Part shown: in pieces, positions 1 through 7,486 of the stretch | Layout: every line of letters begins with the position of its first letter | How positions within the stretch are numbered: the first letter of the stretch is position 1 | NCBI GenBank assembly: GCA_039190005.1 | Contig: JBCCYM010000040.1 | Location: forward strand, 1-16,440 | DNA from: JBCCYM01 sp039190005 | GTDB lineage: Bacteria; Pseudomonadota; Gammaproteobacteria; UBA12402 | Direction: 5' to 3' | DNA: 16,440 nt | Translations under genes and position numbers: made by a program | The notes under the pieces: generated by a model | Told to the model about the DNA's origin: nothing | What the model saw: the letters and a program-made list of their open reading frames with translations, nothing else | Database searches by the model: none

Positions 1-130
1 ATTTGTCCGCATACTGAAATTTACGCACAGCATAGCGAAAAACATTTCCCGATTCATACATTAAAATGATAACAAAATCTAATACTATTTTATTTAAATC
101 CTCATTTTTACTATTTTTCTGAATTAACAT
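1..130 (-). CDS. Possible partial protein leaving the left edge
   Basis: On the minus strand a reading frame opens with ATG at 130-128 and stays open for 43 codons to the window edge. It begins MLIQKNSKNEDLN and later reads YESGNVFRYAVRK. A second in-frame ATG lies at 61-59. The stop upstream of the first ATG is at 154-152, so the whole open stretch is short and could be chance in such AT-rich DNA. No good ribosome binding site was found in front of either ATG. I do not recognise a family. The mixture of charged and aromatic residues near the edge looks more protein-like than the rest of this region, which is the only reason for listing it. Confidence 0.28.
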   Translation of the reverse strand, partial: MLIQKNSKNEDLNKIVLDFVIILMYESGNVFRYAVRKFQYADK

Positions 131-224
131 CCGGAAAATAGCCCCATAAAATCATTTACTTTTTCTGTATTCATTTTTACTTTTGCCCATAATAAGCTAA
201 AACATGAATCTATTAGATTCTATG

Positions 225-306
225 CTGTGGCACAAAAGACAATCATTTTATAGCGAATCTTTGACTTGGTAATTAGGGATTCATATATATGTTCTTGTGC
301 CTACAG
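225..306. repeat. Imperfect inverted repeat in gene-poor DNA
   Basis: CTGTGGCACAA at 225-235 faces TTGTGCCTACAG at 295-306. The arms pair over 11 bp with one unpaired base and are 59 bp apart. Nothing coding lies between them. It could be the ends of a degenerate miniature element or a chance repeat. The rest of 131-700 holds only AT-rich DNA in which I see no gene. Confidence 0.3.
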
Positions 307-841
307 CCCCAATAAAATCGCTTATAGCATTTACCTATATAAATAATGATAGGTGAAATATTATTATTTTCTTATCAATTATTGTCATTCTCAAGTATTG
401 CAATTTTTTTAATCTAAAAATATCTAAAATTCTCCACGCAATCACATTTGAGTATGAGCGCATATATTTATTTTCCACTCGGTTTTGCAATACCTAAGTG
501 TATGATTATTAAAATTTTATGATTCAACTTTTGTCAGAACAACCTTATTTTGTTATAGATTAATCCAGAAAAAAGCATCAGAAAAATGACCCATAAAAAT
601 GACCTGTTTTTATGTATTTACGATTCTCTTACACTGGACTAAATTTGTAACTGAGACATAAAGTTATATTAATCATGTCAATAAATAATAAAAACAAAAA
701 CATCAACGGGTAATTGTTTTTAACATTTGCCTATAAATAGGCTACCTACATGAGAATGTAGTGTGCCTGTACTGTAATAGTATGGGTGTGGGTAAAACTG
801 CCAGTATGGGTGGTTTTTAAAAAAGAGAGGGAAAAGAGGGT

Positions 842-872
842 TGAGCCGCAGGGGTAGTTAGCGGCTCATTTT
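842..872 (+). terminator. Terminator-like hairpin inside the RNA island
   Basis: TGAGCCGC at 842-849 pairs perfectly with GCGGCTCA at 861-868 around an 11-base loop and is followed by TTTT. The run of T is on the plus-strand side only. It may end a transcript started near 740-780, or be one internal stem of a longer structured RNA. Confidence 0.4.
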
Positions 873-952
873 GCTGCAGCAAGACTACCAACAATGGTGG
901 TCTTTGGGGTTGGAACATTCAAGCATGAATGACCAACAGGATGGAGGCGTGT

Positions 953-987
953 AACTGGATATTTCATGAAGAGGTATCCAGTTTTCA
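953..987 (+). terminator. Terminator-like hairpin at the end of the RNA island
   Basis: AACTGGATA at 953-961 pairs with TATCCAGTT at 975-983 around a 13-base loop, and the right arm runs into TTTTC. It is the last hairpin of the structured island and would define its 3' end. Confidence 0.4.
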
Positions 988-1194
988 CGTTATTATATCT
1001 TGATTTTAAATCAATCAGCTGATAATAGCAAGCACCAATCCAGTAAGTTCAAACGCAATAGAATGCTCTAGTTTGATAAACAATGACGTAAAGCAGTTAT
1101 AACTATTCTCATTAGCTTACTTTCGTTATTCAACCTAAAGTTTATTCTAATGCCGAATAATTAATTATTTTTTAGAGCGGGTGTGAATTTATTT

Positions 1195-1213
1195 GTCTAC
1201 ATTGCGTCTACAT
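1195..1213. repeat. Tandem pair of GTCTACAT
   Basis: GTCTACAT occurs at 1195-1202 and again at 1206-1213, an 11-bp period or about one helical turn. It lies about 50 bp beyond the 3' end of the tRNA gene. It could be a protein-binding pair or a recombinase arm site, but nothing else supports either reading. Confidence 0.3.
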
Positions 1214-1259
1214 GTTCAATGTCGGGATCAAATCCAATTTTGTAAGTTATTGAAAAATA

Positions 1260-1335
1260 TGGTGGGGCGTATAGGGATCGAACCTATGACCGTTAGATTA
1301 AGAGTCTACTGCTCTACCAACTGAGCTAACGCCCC
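1260..1335 (-). tRNA. tRNA-Lys (anticodon CUU)
   Basis: On the minus strand a complete 76-base tRNA is visible. The acceptor arm GGGGCGT pairs with ACGCCCC. The D arm GCTC/GAGC carries AGTTGGTA, the anticodon loop is CTCTTAA, and the T arm is ATAGG-TTCGATC-CCTAT. The discriminator A is followed by an encoded CCA (1262-1260). The anticodon CTT (plus-strand bases 1300-1302) reads the lysine codon AAG. The anticodon stem has a G27-A43 mismatch at its base. The sequence otherwise follows bacterial tRNA-Lys closely. Confidence 0.96.
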
Positions 1336-1344
1336 GTAATGATA

Positions 1345-1353
1345 ATTGTATCA
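1345..1353 (-). promoter_or_regulatory. Extended -10 promoter of the tRNA gene
   Basis: On the minus strand TGATACAAT (TGn plus TACAAT, five of six matches to TATAAT) ends 9 bp before the first base of the tRNA, so transcription would start a few bases upstream of the mature 5' end. No clear -35 box is visible; the expected place is a T-run. Confidence 0.5.
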
Positions 1354-1459
1354 CGAGCTTATTAGTTAAAAAAGCTACTCCAACAAAAGATTTCATCCAA
1401 TAATTGCCTATAAAACCGAGCATAATACGAAATAATCTTATAAAAAAAATTGCAAAATA

Positions 1460-1468
1460 TGCTATACT
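1460..1468 (+). promoter_or_regulatory. Extended -10 promoter of the secreted protein gene
   Basis: TGCTATACT fits an extended -10 box (TGn-TATACT). Transcription would start near 1475, leaving about 33 bases before the ATG at 1508. This decides the start codon: the in-frame TTG at 1469 directly abuts the -10 box and would not be within the message. Confidence 0.45.
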
Positions 1469-1507
1469 TTGGCAGCAATAATAAAAGTAGATAATTCAAT
1501 ATTAAAT

Positions 1508-3163
1508 ATGATAAACAAAAAAAAGAAAAATTTAAGCGCATTAAATCCTTTATTCAGTCATAAGTTATTAATAGGCTGTGTCCTTTTTAGCATATTTGTT
1601 ACCCCTGACAATCTGTCTTTGGCAAGCGCTGTCGATACAAGTAAAAATACGGACTTGATGATGACAACAGTGCCCCAAAATAAACTTGATATTAGCTACA
1701 AAAAATACGGTATAAATGGCTATCGAGTTTCATTGGTTAATACTAATCAAAAAACCAATCTTCATGACGTTCATATCCAATTATCAAACACTTCTGACTT
1801 TTTCATTATCCCGAACAACAATATACGCTCAGCGTGTGCTTTAGAAAAAAAAGGAAAGGGGAATTATATTATCCCAAAACTCTCAAATGAATGTGATTTT
1901 ATTGTTAAAGCAATTAATTTACACCAAGCTAATCAAAAAACAGGTAATCTTATAATTAAAACTCCTGACCATAAATACTTATTTAGCCTTGCTAATAATA
2001 CGTATTTAGCTGTAGGAAGTGGATTTCAAAACACCAATCAAATAACCATACCGGCTATAAGTCGTGTTGCTGGCAATGGCGCAAGTTTTTCACCTCTGCA
2101 AATAACAAACACTTTCAACAACAGTACTGGCATAATAAATGATATTGGCCTTTATACGAAAGCAAATCATAAAACATCGCTTATCGCGGTAACAAATCAA
2201 GGCGAGATATTTTCATGGGATGGGGGGCGTTCATGGAAAACTTTAAAATCATTTGGACAAGACGTTTCACTTAATAGTGTTATTTCTTACACCTATAAGG
2301 GGAAAAGCTATCTTATTGTTGGTGGCGAATTAAATAATCAAGCTATAATAAGTCAATTTGATGGAAAAAACTGGTCACAACTCTATAAACTTAATGCTGA
2401 AACCGTACATCAATTATTGCTAATACATCATCATGGTGTTAAATATATTCTTGCCGGTATGTCATGTGGCGGCAGCGCATCTGATTGTATTGCGCAAGCG
2501 TCTCTGCCATTACAAGCAACCACTCTTTGGCAGGCACTTATGAAAAGTAACTCACAACAGATAGCTTCAGGTGATGTGAATGCCATTATACAATATCCTC
2601 AAAATAAAAATGCCTCTTTTAAAGGCCTGATCGCGGCAGGAAGTTTTAATAGTACAAACAATAAGATAACTAGTCTCTATGATTATCAAAATAATCAATG
2701 GCAAAATAAAGATGGCTCAACAAATATTCCTGGAATTACTGCTATCGCACAGTATGACCATAATTATAATCAGGATAATGAGGATTATATTATTTTCCCT
2801 TATTATGAAGGCACCGGCATTATGCTACAGCAAGGCGATATAAACTCAGTGTCTTGGCAACCGCTTAATATTACCAACCCTATTGCCTGCAGAAACTGCT
2901 CAGGCACCAGTGTTTCTGATATGTTAAGCTATTATAATGGCGAAACACCTTATCTGATATTCATGTATAATGAATACGATGAATACACAAATAGCAACCG
3001 CGCCTGGATTTACTACATTGATCTTAACCCTACACAATCCTCTTTTACTTTTTATCCGATTACAATAGATGCAAGTAACTTTATTATCAATGGTGAAACG
3101 TTGGCTTTCTATCCAACAATGACGATGGTTTTAGCGCCCGAAAAACAAAACCAGAGTCCCTAA
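1508..3163 (+). CDS. Secreted beta-propeller-like protein, function unknown
   Basis: A 551-residue protein from ATG 1508. The frame could open at TTG 1469, but that codon touches the promoter. The N-terminus is a signal peptide: a KKKK n-region, a hydrophobic core LLIGCVLFSIFV (about residues 20-31) and a likely cut after LASA (A41). About residues 60-160 look like a small beta-sandwich. After that, tryptophans recur about every 50 residues (W243, W289, W341, W398, W450) in strand-turn contexts such as FDGKNWSQL, which suggests propeller blades. One is a full Asp-box, SWDGGRSW (236-243), as in sialidase-type propellers. Cysteines outside the signal peptide come in close pairs (110/129, 320/327, 461/464), fitting disulfides in the periplasm or outside. 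No catalytic site was recognised, so sialidase activity should not be assumed. It could be an exported host-interaction or envelope protein. It ends 19 bp from the convergent dcd gene, with no terminator seen between them. Confidence 0.85.
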   Translation: MINKKKKNLSALNPLFSHKLLIGCVLFSIFVTPDNLSLASAVDTSKNTDLMMTTVPQNKLDISYKKYGINGYRVSLVNTNQKTNLHDVHIQLSNTSDFFIIPNNNIRSACALEKKGKGNYIIPKLSNECDFIVKAINLHQANQKTGNLIIKTPDHKYLFSLANNTYLAVGSGFQNTNQITIPAISRVAGNGASFSPLQITNTFNNSTGIINDIGLYTKANHKTSLIAVTNQGEIFSWDGGRSWKTLKSFGQDVSLNSVISYTYKGKSYLIVGGELNNQAIISQFDGKNWSQLYKLNAETVHQLLLIHHHGVKYILAGMSCGGSASDCIAQASLPLQATTLWQALMKSNSQQIASGDVNAIIQYPQNKNASFKGLIAAGSFNSTNNKITSLYDYQNNQWQNKDGSTNIPGITAIAQYDHNYNQDNEDYIIFPYYEGTGIMLQQGDINSVSWQPLNITNPIACRNCSGTSVSDMLSYYNGETPYLIFMYNEYDEYTNSNRAWIYYIDLNPTQSSFTFYPITIDASNFIINGETLAFYPTMTMVLAPEKQNQSP

Positions 3164-3182
3164 CCCTAAATACGTACGCGCT

Positions 3183-3749
3183 TTAAGTCTTCGGCAACGT
3201 AACACCAGTTTGCCCTTGATACTTGCCGCCACGGTCTTTGTAGGAAGTAGAACAGACTTCATCGGATTCAAAAAACAGCATTTGCGCGACACCCTCGTTG
3301 GCATAGATTTTAGCCGGTAACGGTGTGGTATTGGAAAACTCAAGGGTCACATGACCTTCCCATTCCGGTTCAAGTGGCGTCACATTGACAATAATGCCAC
3401 AACGGGCATACGTTGATTTACCTAAACAAACTACTAAGACATCTCTCGGAATTTTAAAATACTCAACGGTATGCGCCAAGGCAAAAGAATTCGGCGGGAT
3501 GATACAAACATCGGACTGCACATCGACAAAACTTTTTTCATCAAAGTTTTTCGGATCAACAACCGATGAATTAATGTTGGTGAATATTTTAAATTTATCA
3601 GCGCAACGCACATCGTAACCATAGCTCGAAGTGCCGTAAGAAACAATTTTATGTTGATCGACATATCGTATCTGCCCTGATTCAAATGGCGAAATCATAT
3701 CGGCCGCTTCAACCTGCCGACGAATCCAATGGTCTGATTTTATAGTCAT
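3183..3749 (-). CDS. dcd: dCTP deaminase
   Basis: This enzyme deaminates dCTP to dUTP, the first step of the usual bacterial route to dTTP, and acts as a cytosolic trimer. The 188-residue length equals that of many gammaproteobacterial Dcd proteins. The family signature GKSTYARCG lies at 110-118, with the conserved Ser112 and Arg116. The catalytic glutamate is E137 in VTLEFSN. The C-terminal nucleotide-closing segment ends in KYQGQTGVTLPKT. The SYGTSSYGYDVR segment (37-48) and DPKNFDEKSF are also typical. The start ATG is preceded by only a weak GAG-type ribosome binding site. The gene begins about 25 bp after the terminator of the stress-protein gene, so its own promoter must overlap that hairpin or it depends on read-through. 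Confidence 0.97.
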   Translation of the reverse strand: MTIKSDHWIRRQVEAADMISPFESGQIRYVDQHKIVSYGTSSYGYDVRCADKFKIFTNINSSVVDPKNFDEKSFVDVQSDVCIIPPNSFALAHTVEYFKIPRDVLVVCLGKSTYARCGIIVNVTPLEPEWEGHVTLEFSNTTPLPAKIYANEGVAQMLFFESDEVCSTSYKDRGGKYQGQTGVTLPKT

Positions 3750-3773
3750 TTAGCTTTTACTCATTAATGCATA

Positions 3774-3802
3774 CAAAAAGGCTACCTGATAATGGCAGCC
3801 TT
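3774..3802 (-). terminator. Intrinsic terminator after the stress-protein gene
   Basis: Read on the minus strand, AAGGCTGCC pairs with GGTAGCCTT (9 bp, one G-U) around ATTATCA and runs into TTTTTG. It lies 32 bp after the stop of the universal stress gene and 25 bp before dcd. It faces the right way to end the aceE-aceF-lpd-usp transcript. Confidence 0.8.
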
Positions 3803-3834
3803 CTAAAGTTACTATTAAATATTTAGAATGTTAT

Positions 3835-4275
3835 TTAATCTTTTTTATCTTGTTTCGCACGCAATATTAACACATCACAACGGGCACTATGAATAACGGC
3901 GTTACAAGTAGAACCCAAAAACGCGGATAATCCAGTGCGACCATGACTACCAACAACAATGAGATCGGCATTAATCTCTTCAGCAAGGTCAATAATTTCG
4001 GTTTTAGGATGACCTGTGCGAATATGACGTTGCTGTTCCGGAATGCCCATTTCACTACAAATGTTTCCCATCTCCTTAGTCGCTTCTTCTTGAAGTTGAT
4101 CCTGTAATTCAACAGTCCCCATGTACTGATAGGCTACAGCCGCCAGATTTTCAACCACATGAACAACATGAAGTTCAGCACTATGCAATTTAGCAAGTTC
4201 TTTTACCTTGCTATCAACATTGTGAATTTCATCGGTCAAGTCAGTCGCGAACAGTATGCGCTTGTAATTTAACAT
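3835..4275 (-). CDS. Universal stress protein, UspA family
   Basis: A 146-residue single-domain Usp protein. These are small cytosolic alpha/beta proteins, often ATP-binding dimers, linked to stress survival; the exact role is not known. The N-terminal strand and nucleotide-site aspartate appear as RILFATD (D12). The C-terminal ATP-binding signature is GSHGRTGLSAFLGST (109-123), a GxxG-x8-G(S/T) form like that of many ATP-binding Usp proteins. The start is supported by AGGAG placed a few bases upstream of ATG 4275. It is 165 bp downstream of lpd on the same strand with no terminator recognised between them, so read-through from the pyruvate dehydrogenase operon is possible. An own promoter could not be fixed with confidence. 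Confidence 0.93.
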   Translation of the reverse strand: MLNYKRILFATDLTDEIHNVDSKVKELAKLHSAELHVVHVVENLAAVAYQYMGTVELQDQLQEEATKEMGNICSEMGIPEQQRHIRTGHPKTEIIDLAEEINADLIVVGSHGRTGLSAFLGSTCNAVIHSARCDVLILRAKQDKKD

Positions 4276-4378
4276 TGTTTTCTCCTACATTTACTAAATA
4301 AAATTAATGATCATACAGATAACATATTAACTTATGTCTCGTCAAGTTTTTATTGTGTTTCAGTGTCCGAAACCACAT

Positions 4379-4401
4379 AAACTCTAAGTGAAACCCTAAG
4401 T
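4379..4401. repeat. Short tandem direct repeat between lpd and usp
   Basis: AAACTCTAAGT (4379-4389) is followed by AAACCCTAAGT (4391-4401), ten of eleven bases alike with a 12-bp period. It lies about 105 bp upstream of the stress-protein start and could be a paired regulator site. No matching known box was recognised. Confidence 0.3.
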
Positions 4402-4440
4402 AAAATTATTGTTTCTTGTTCCGAACCAAAAATAAAAAAC

Positions 4441-5859
4441 TTATTTTGTGGCGCGTGGCATATATAAATCAGTAATCGAGCCGGTATAAGCTTCTACAGC
4501 TAACGCGACGGTTTCCGATAGTGTCGGATGCGGGTGAATCGTTAACGCCACATCTTCAGCGTCACAAGCCATTTCAATGGCTAGCGAGAGCTCAGCAATT
4601 AATTCACCGGCATTGGGCCCGACAATACTGGCGCCAATAATCCGATTATCACTTTTATCAAATAAAATCTTGGTCAGACCTTCACTACGGCCGACAGCAA
4701 GCGAACGACCATTAGCCGCCCAAGGGAATACACCTTTACCATAATCAATTCCTTCAGCTTTAGCTTGATGTTCTGTTAAACCTGTCCAAGCCACTTCAGG
4801 ATCGGTATAAGCAACACTAGGAATACAACGCGGATCAAAATAATGTTTTTTACCTGCAATCACCTCAGCCGCAATAGGCGCTTCCGCGTGCGCTTTATGC
4901 GCCAACATTGGCTGACCGACAATATCACCAATAGCAAAAATATGCGGCACATTGGTACGCAACTGATTATCGACATGGATAAAACCACGCTCATCAACAT
5001 TGACACTGGCTTTGTCAGCAGCAATTAATTTACCGTTTGGTGTTCGACCAACCGCGACCAGAACACGATCAAAACGTTGCGCTTTGGCTGGCGCTGCTTT
5101 CCCTTCAAAGGTAACATAGACACCATCTTTTTTCGCGTCCACCGCGGTAACTTTTGTTTCCAACATGATGGTTTTATATTGTTTTTCCAAACGTTTGGCG
5201 AGTGGTTTCACAATATCGGCATCCGCGCCTGGCATCAGCTGGTTCATAAATTCAACAATATGAATTTCAGCGCCCAAGGCATGATAAACCGTTGCCATTT
5301 CCAGTCCAATAATACCACCACCAATAATCAGCATCTTGCAGTTGGTTTCTTCAAGCTCTAAGGCGGATGTGGAATCCATAATACGTCGATCCTCAGGAAT
5401 AAACGGCAATTGTACCGGTCTTGAACCAGCAGCGATAATGGCGTGGGCGAAATTAACTACTGTGTTTTCTTTACCTTTGACTTCAATACTATTGGCCGAA
5501 GCAAACTGCCCTTCGCCACTAACTACTTCAACTTTACGCTGTTTCGCCAACATGCTTAAACCACCGGTTAATTTGCCGATAACGTCATTTTTCCACGCGC
5601 GTAGTTTGTTGTTATCAATTTTAGGCTTGTTAAAGGCGATGCCATGTTGCGACATATATTCCGCTTCATCAATCACTTTTGCCGCGTGCAGCAAGGCTTT
5701 TGAAGGAATACAACCGACATTTAAACAAACCCCGCCTAATGTGTTTTCTTTTTCAATTAAAACAACTTTTTTACCCAAATCAGCGGCTCGAAACGCGGCA
5801 GTATAACCACCGGGACCCGCGCCTAATACCACAACATCGCAATCAATTGTTTTTGCCAT
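4441..5859 (-). CDS. lpdA: Dihydrolipoyl dehydrogenase (E3)
   Basis: E3 reoxidises the dihydrolipoyl groups of the pyruvate (and usually 2-oxoglutarate) dehydrogenase complexes, passing electrons through FAD to NAD+. The 472-residue length is that of the family. In order the protein shows the FAD-binding loop GAGPGG (13-18), the redox disulfide CLNVGC (C45 and C50), the NAD-binding loop GGGIIG near 180-185, the second FAD contact AIGD near 310, and the C-terminal active-site HPHPTLSE (about 442-449). Every key residue is present, so it should be active. It is the third gene of aceE-aceF-lpd, 25 bp after aceF. The ribosome binding site is weak (AAAGGT). Confidence 0.98.
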   Translation of the reverse strand: MAKTIDCDVVVLGAGPGGYTAAFRAADLGKKVVLIEKENTLGGVCLNVGCIPSKALLHAAKVIDEAEYMSQHGIAFNKPKIDNNKLRAWKNDVIGKLTGGLSMLAKQRKVEVVSGEGQFASANSIEVKGKENTVVNFAHAIIAAGSRPVQLPFIPEDRRIMDSTSALELEETNCKMLIIGGGIIGLEMATVYHALGAEIHIVEFMNQLMPGADADIVKPLAKRLEKQYKTIMLETKVTAVDAKKDGVYVTFEGKAAPAKAQRFDRVLVAVGRTPNGKLIAADKASVNVDERGFIHVDNQLRTNVPHIFAIGDIVGQPMLAHKAHAEAPIAAEVIAGKKHYFDPRCIPSVAYTDPEVAWTGLTEHQAKAEGIDYGKGVFPWAANGRSLAVGRSEGLTKILFDKSDNRIIGASIVGPNAGELIAELSLAIEMACDAEDVALTIHPHPTLSETVALAVEAYTGSITDLYMPRATK

Positions 5860-5884
5860 AATTTTTTACCTTTGAATAATGATT

Positions 5885-7456
5885 TTATAATAATAATTTT
5901 CGAATGTCGGACAAGCACTGTGACAAGAATACTGTAAATCTCGCGCCAAGCGCGCCATCAATCACACGATGGTCATACGATAAGGACAGCGGTAACATCA
6001 ACCGTGGCACAAATTCTTTGCCATTATAAACCGCTTTTGTTTGCGCCTTGGAAACACCAAGAATAGCGACTTCAGGTGCGTTAACAATAGGCGTAAAAGC
6101 AGTGCCACCGATACCACCTAAACTAGATATGGTAAAACAACCGCCTTTCATATCATTCAGTGTTAATTTACCCTCACGAGCCTTTTGACTGATCTTGGCT
6201 AATTCAGCCGCCAATTCAAAAATACCTTTACGATCGACATCACGCAAGACTGGTACAACCAAACCATTTGGCGTATCCACCGCGACACCGATGTGATAAT
6301 AATGCTTGAGAATCAACTGTTCACCATTACTATCAAGTGAACTGTTAAAACGCGGATATTGTTTTAATGCCATCACCACGGCTTTCAGAATAATGGCTAA
6401 AGGTGTTAACTTAAATCCTTGTTTTTCCGCTTGCGCTTTATTCGCCTGACGGAATGCTTCCATATCAGTAATATCAGCGTCTTCAAACTGAGTTACATGC
6501 GGCACGCTTAACCAGTTGCGCTGCATGTTTTGACCGGTAAGTTTGTTGATACGTGACAAGGCTTCAACACTGATGTCGCCGAATTGAGAGAAATCGATCA
6601 CTGGCGCCGCTGGCATCGCCATACCAACACCACCGCCTTGTAAACCTTTTTTGATATGGTTCTGCAAATCCTGTTTAGTAATGCGCCCCTTATCGCCACT
6701 GCCTTGAATCTGATTCAGATCAATACCAAGTTCATAAGCCAATCGACGCACAGCTGGACCAGCATACAATATACCTTGGCTTGATACGGGTGCTGTTTTC
6801 ACTGGCGCTGGCGCTGCTTTCGGCGCCACGGGCGCGCTTTGTTGTGGCACTTCTGTCTTTGCCGGCGCTGTCGTTGTCGTAGCGTCAGTTTCTTGCGCCG
6901 ACATCATAATAATCACATGCCCCTGTGACACTTTGTCGCCTTTTTTCACTTTCACTTCTTGCACGGTACCGGCAAAAGGCGCGGGCACATCCATCGCGGC
7001 TTTTTCGCTTTCCAGTGTTAATATGGGATCATCAGCGGCTAACTTATCACCGACTTTAACAGCGACTTCAATCACATCGACATTTTCAGCGCCACCAATA
7101 TCTGGCACAAGCACTTCTTTTAATGCTGAACCGCTATCGCTTTGCTCGCTGTGTTGCGGTTTAGCGTCTTTAGTCGTATCAGCCTGCTGTGTTTTTTTAT
7201 TGTTGTCATCAGTCGCGCCTGCCGCGTCAACAGTAAGAATCACATCACCTTGTGAGACTTTATCACCGACTTTCACTTTAAGCGCTTTGACAACACCTGC
7301 CATTGGTGATGGCACATCCATGGCCGCTTTTTCACTCTCAAGTGTAATTAAATTACTGTCTTCCTGAATCGTATCACCAGGTTTGACTAAAATTTCGATA
7401 ATCTCTACATCAGTCGCCCCGCCAATATCGGGTACGCTTATTTCTTTGATTGCCAA
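5885..7456 (-). CDS. aceF: Pyruvate dehydrogenase E2, dihydrolipoyl acetyltransferase
   Basis: E2 forms the core of the complex and moves the acetyl group from lipoyl-lysine to CoA. The 523-residue protein has two lipoyl domains (about 3-77 and 112-186), each with the lipoylation site ESEKAAMDVP (K43 and K152). These are followed by an Ala/Pro/Thr/Lys-rich flexible linker, a peripheral-subunit-binding domain (about 231-268, AGPAVRRLAYELGID), and the acetyltransferase domain ending with YDHRVIDGALGARF (H496, D500). E. coli has three lipoyl domains; two is common in other gammaproteobacteria. The start is TTG at 7456, supported by AAAGGAG seven bases upstream and by the conserved lipoyl-domain start. 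It follows aceE by 30 bp in one operon. Confidence 0.98.
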   Translation of the reverse strand: MAIKEISVPDIGGATDVEIIEILVKPGDTIQEDSNLITLESEKAAMDVPSPMAGVVKALKVKVGDKVSQGDVILTVDAAGATDDNNKKTQQADTTKDAKPQHSEQSDSGSALKEVLVPDIGGAENVDVIEVAVKVGDKLAADDPILTLESEKAAMDVPAPFAGTVQEVKVKKGDKVSQGHVIIMMSAQETDATTTTAPAKTEVPQQSAPVAPKAAPAPVKTAPVSSQGILYAGPAVRRLAYELGIDLNQIQGSGDKGRITKQDLQNHIKKGLQGGGVGMAMPAAPVIDFSQFGDISVEALSRINKLTGQNMQRNWLSVPHVTQFEDADITDMEAFRQANKAQAEKQGFKLTPLAIILKAVVMALKQYPRFNSSLDSNGEQLILKHYYHIGVAVDTPNGLVVPVLRDVDRKGIFELAAELAKISQKAREGKLTLNDMKGGCFTISSLGGIGGTAFTPIVNAPEVAILGVSKAQTKAVYNGKEFVPRLMLPLSLSYDHRVIDGALGARFTVFLSQCLSDIRKLLL

Positions 7457-7486
7457 GGTTCTTCTCCTTTACAATTTATATCACAA

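Larger units (their letters stand above)
740..987 (+). ncRNA. Candidate structured small RNA (five hairpins)
   Basis: A G-rich, purine-rich island in otherwise AT-rich, gene-free DNA. Reading the plus strand, five hairpins follow one another: 746-761 (6 bp, GAGA loop), 794-817 (9 bp with two G-U pairs), 842-868 (8 bp perfect), 881-904 (10 bp with one G-U pair, loop ACAA) and 953-983 (9 bp perfect, then TTCACG). The last can end a transcript. A direct repeat AGTATGGGTG occurs at 779-788 and 803-812. Five GGA triplets are present, two of them in ACAGGATGGA at 936-945, which would fit CsrA/RsmA binding, but no GacA/LetA-type upstream box was seen. It does not match tmRNA, 6S, 4.5S or RNase P RNA as I know them. 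Borders and promoter are uncertain. A 12-codon frame (782-820, MGVGKTASMGGF) overlaps the second hairpin and has no ribosome binding site. Confidence 0.35.

Noticed and set aside
740..987. Retron msr/msd or RsmY/RsmZ-type RNA
   Set aside because: No reverse transcriptase is nearby and no flanking a1/a2 repeats were found. GGA triplets are present, but the upstream activator box and the loop placement expected for Rsm RNAs are not evident. Left as an unassigned structured RNA.
1222..1240. Degenerate copy of the tRNA 3' part (GGGATCAAATCC) as an att site
   Set aside because: Only about ten loosely matching bases with gaps, and the T-arm cannot be formed; likely chance.
1469..1507. TTG start for the secreted protein
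   Set aside because: The TTG directly follows the extended -10 box, so it would not be in the transcript, and removing 13 residues gives a normal lysine-rich signal peptide start.
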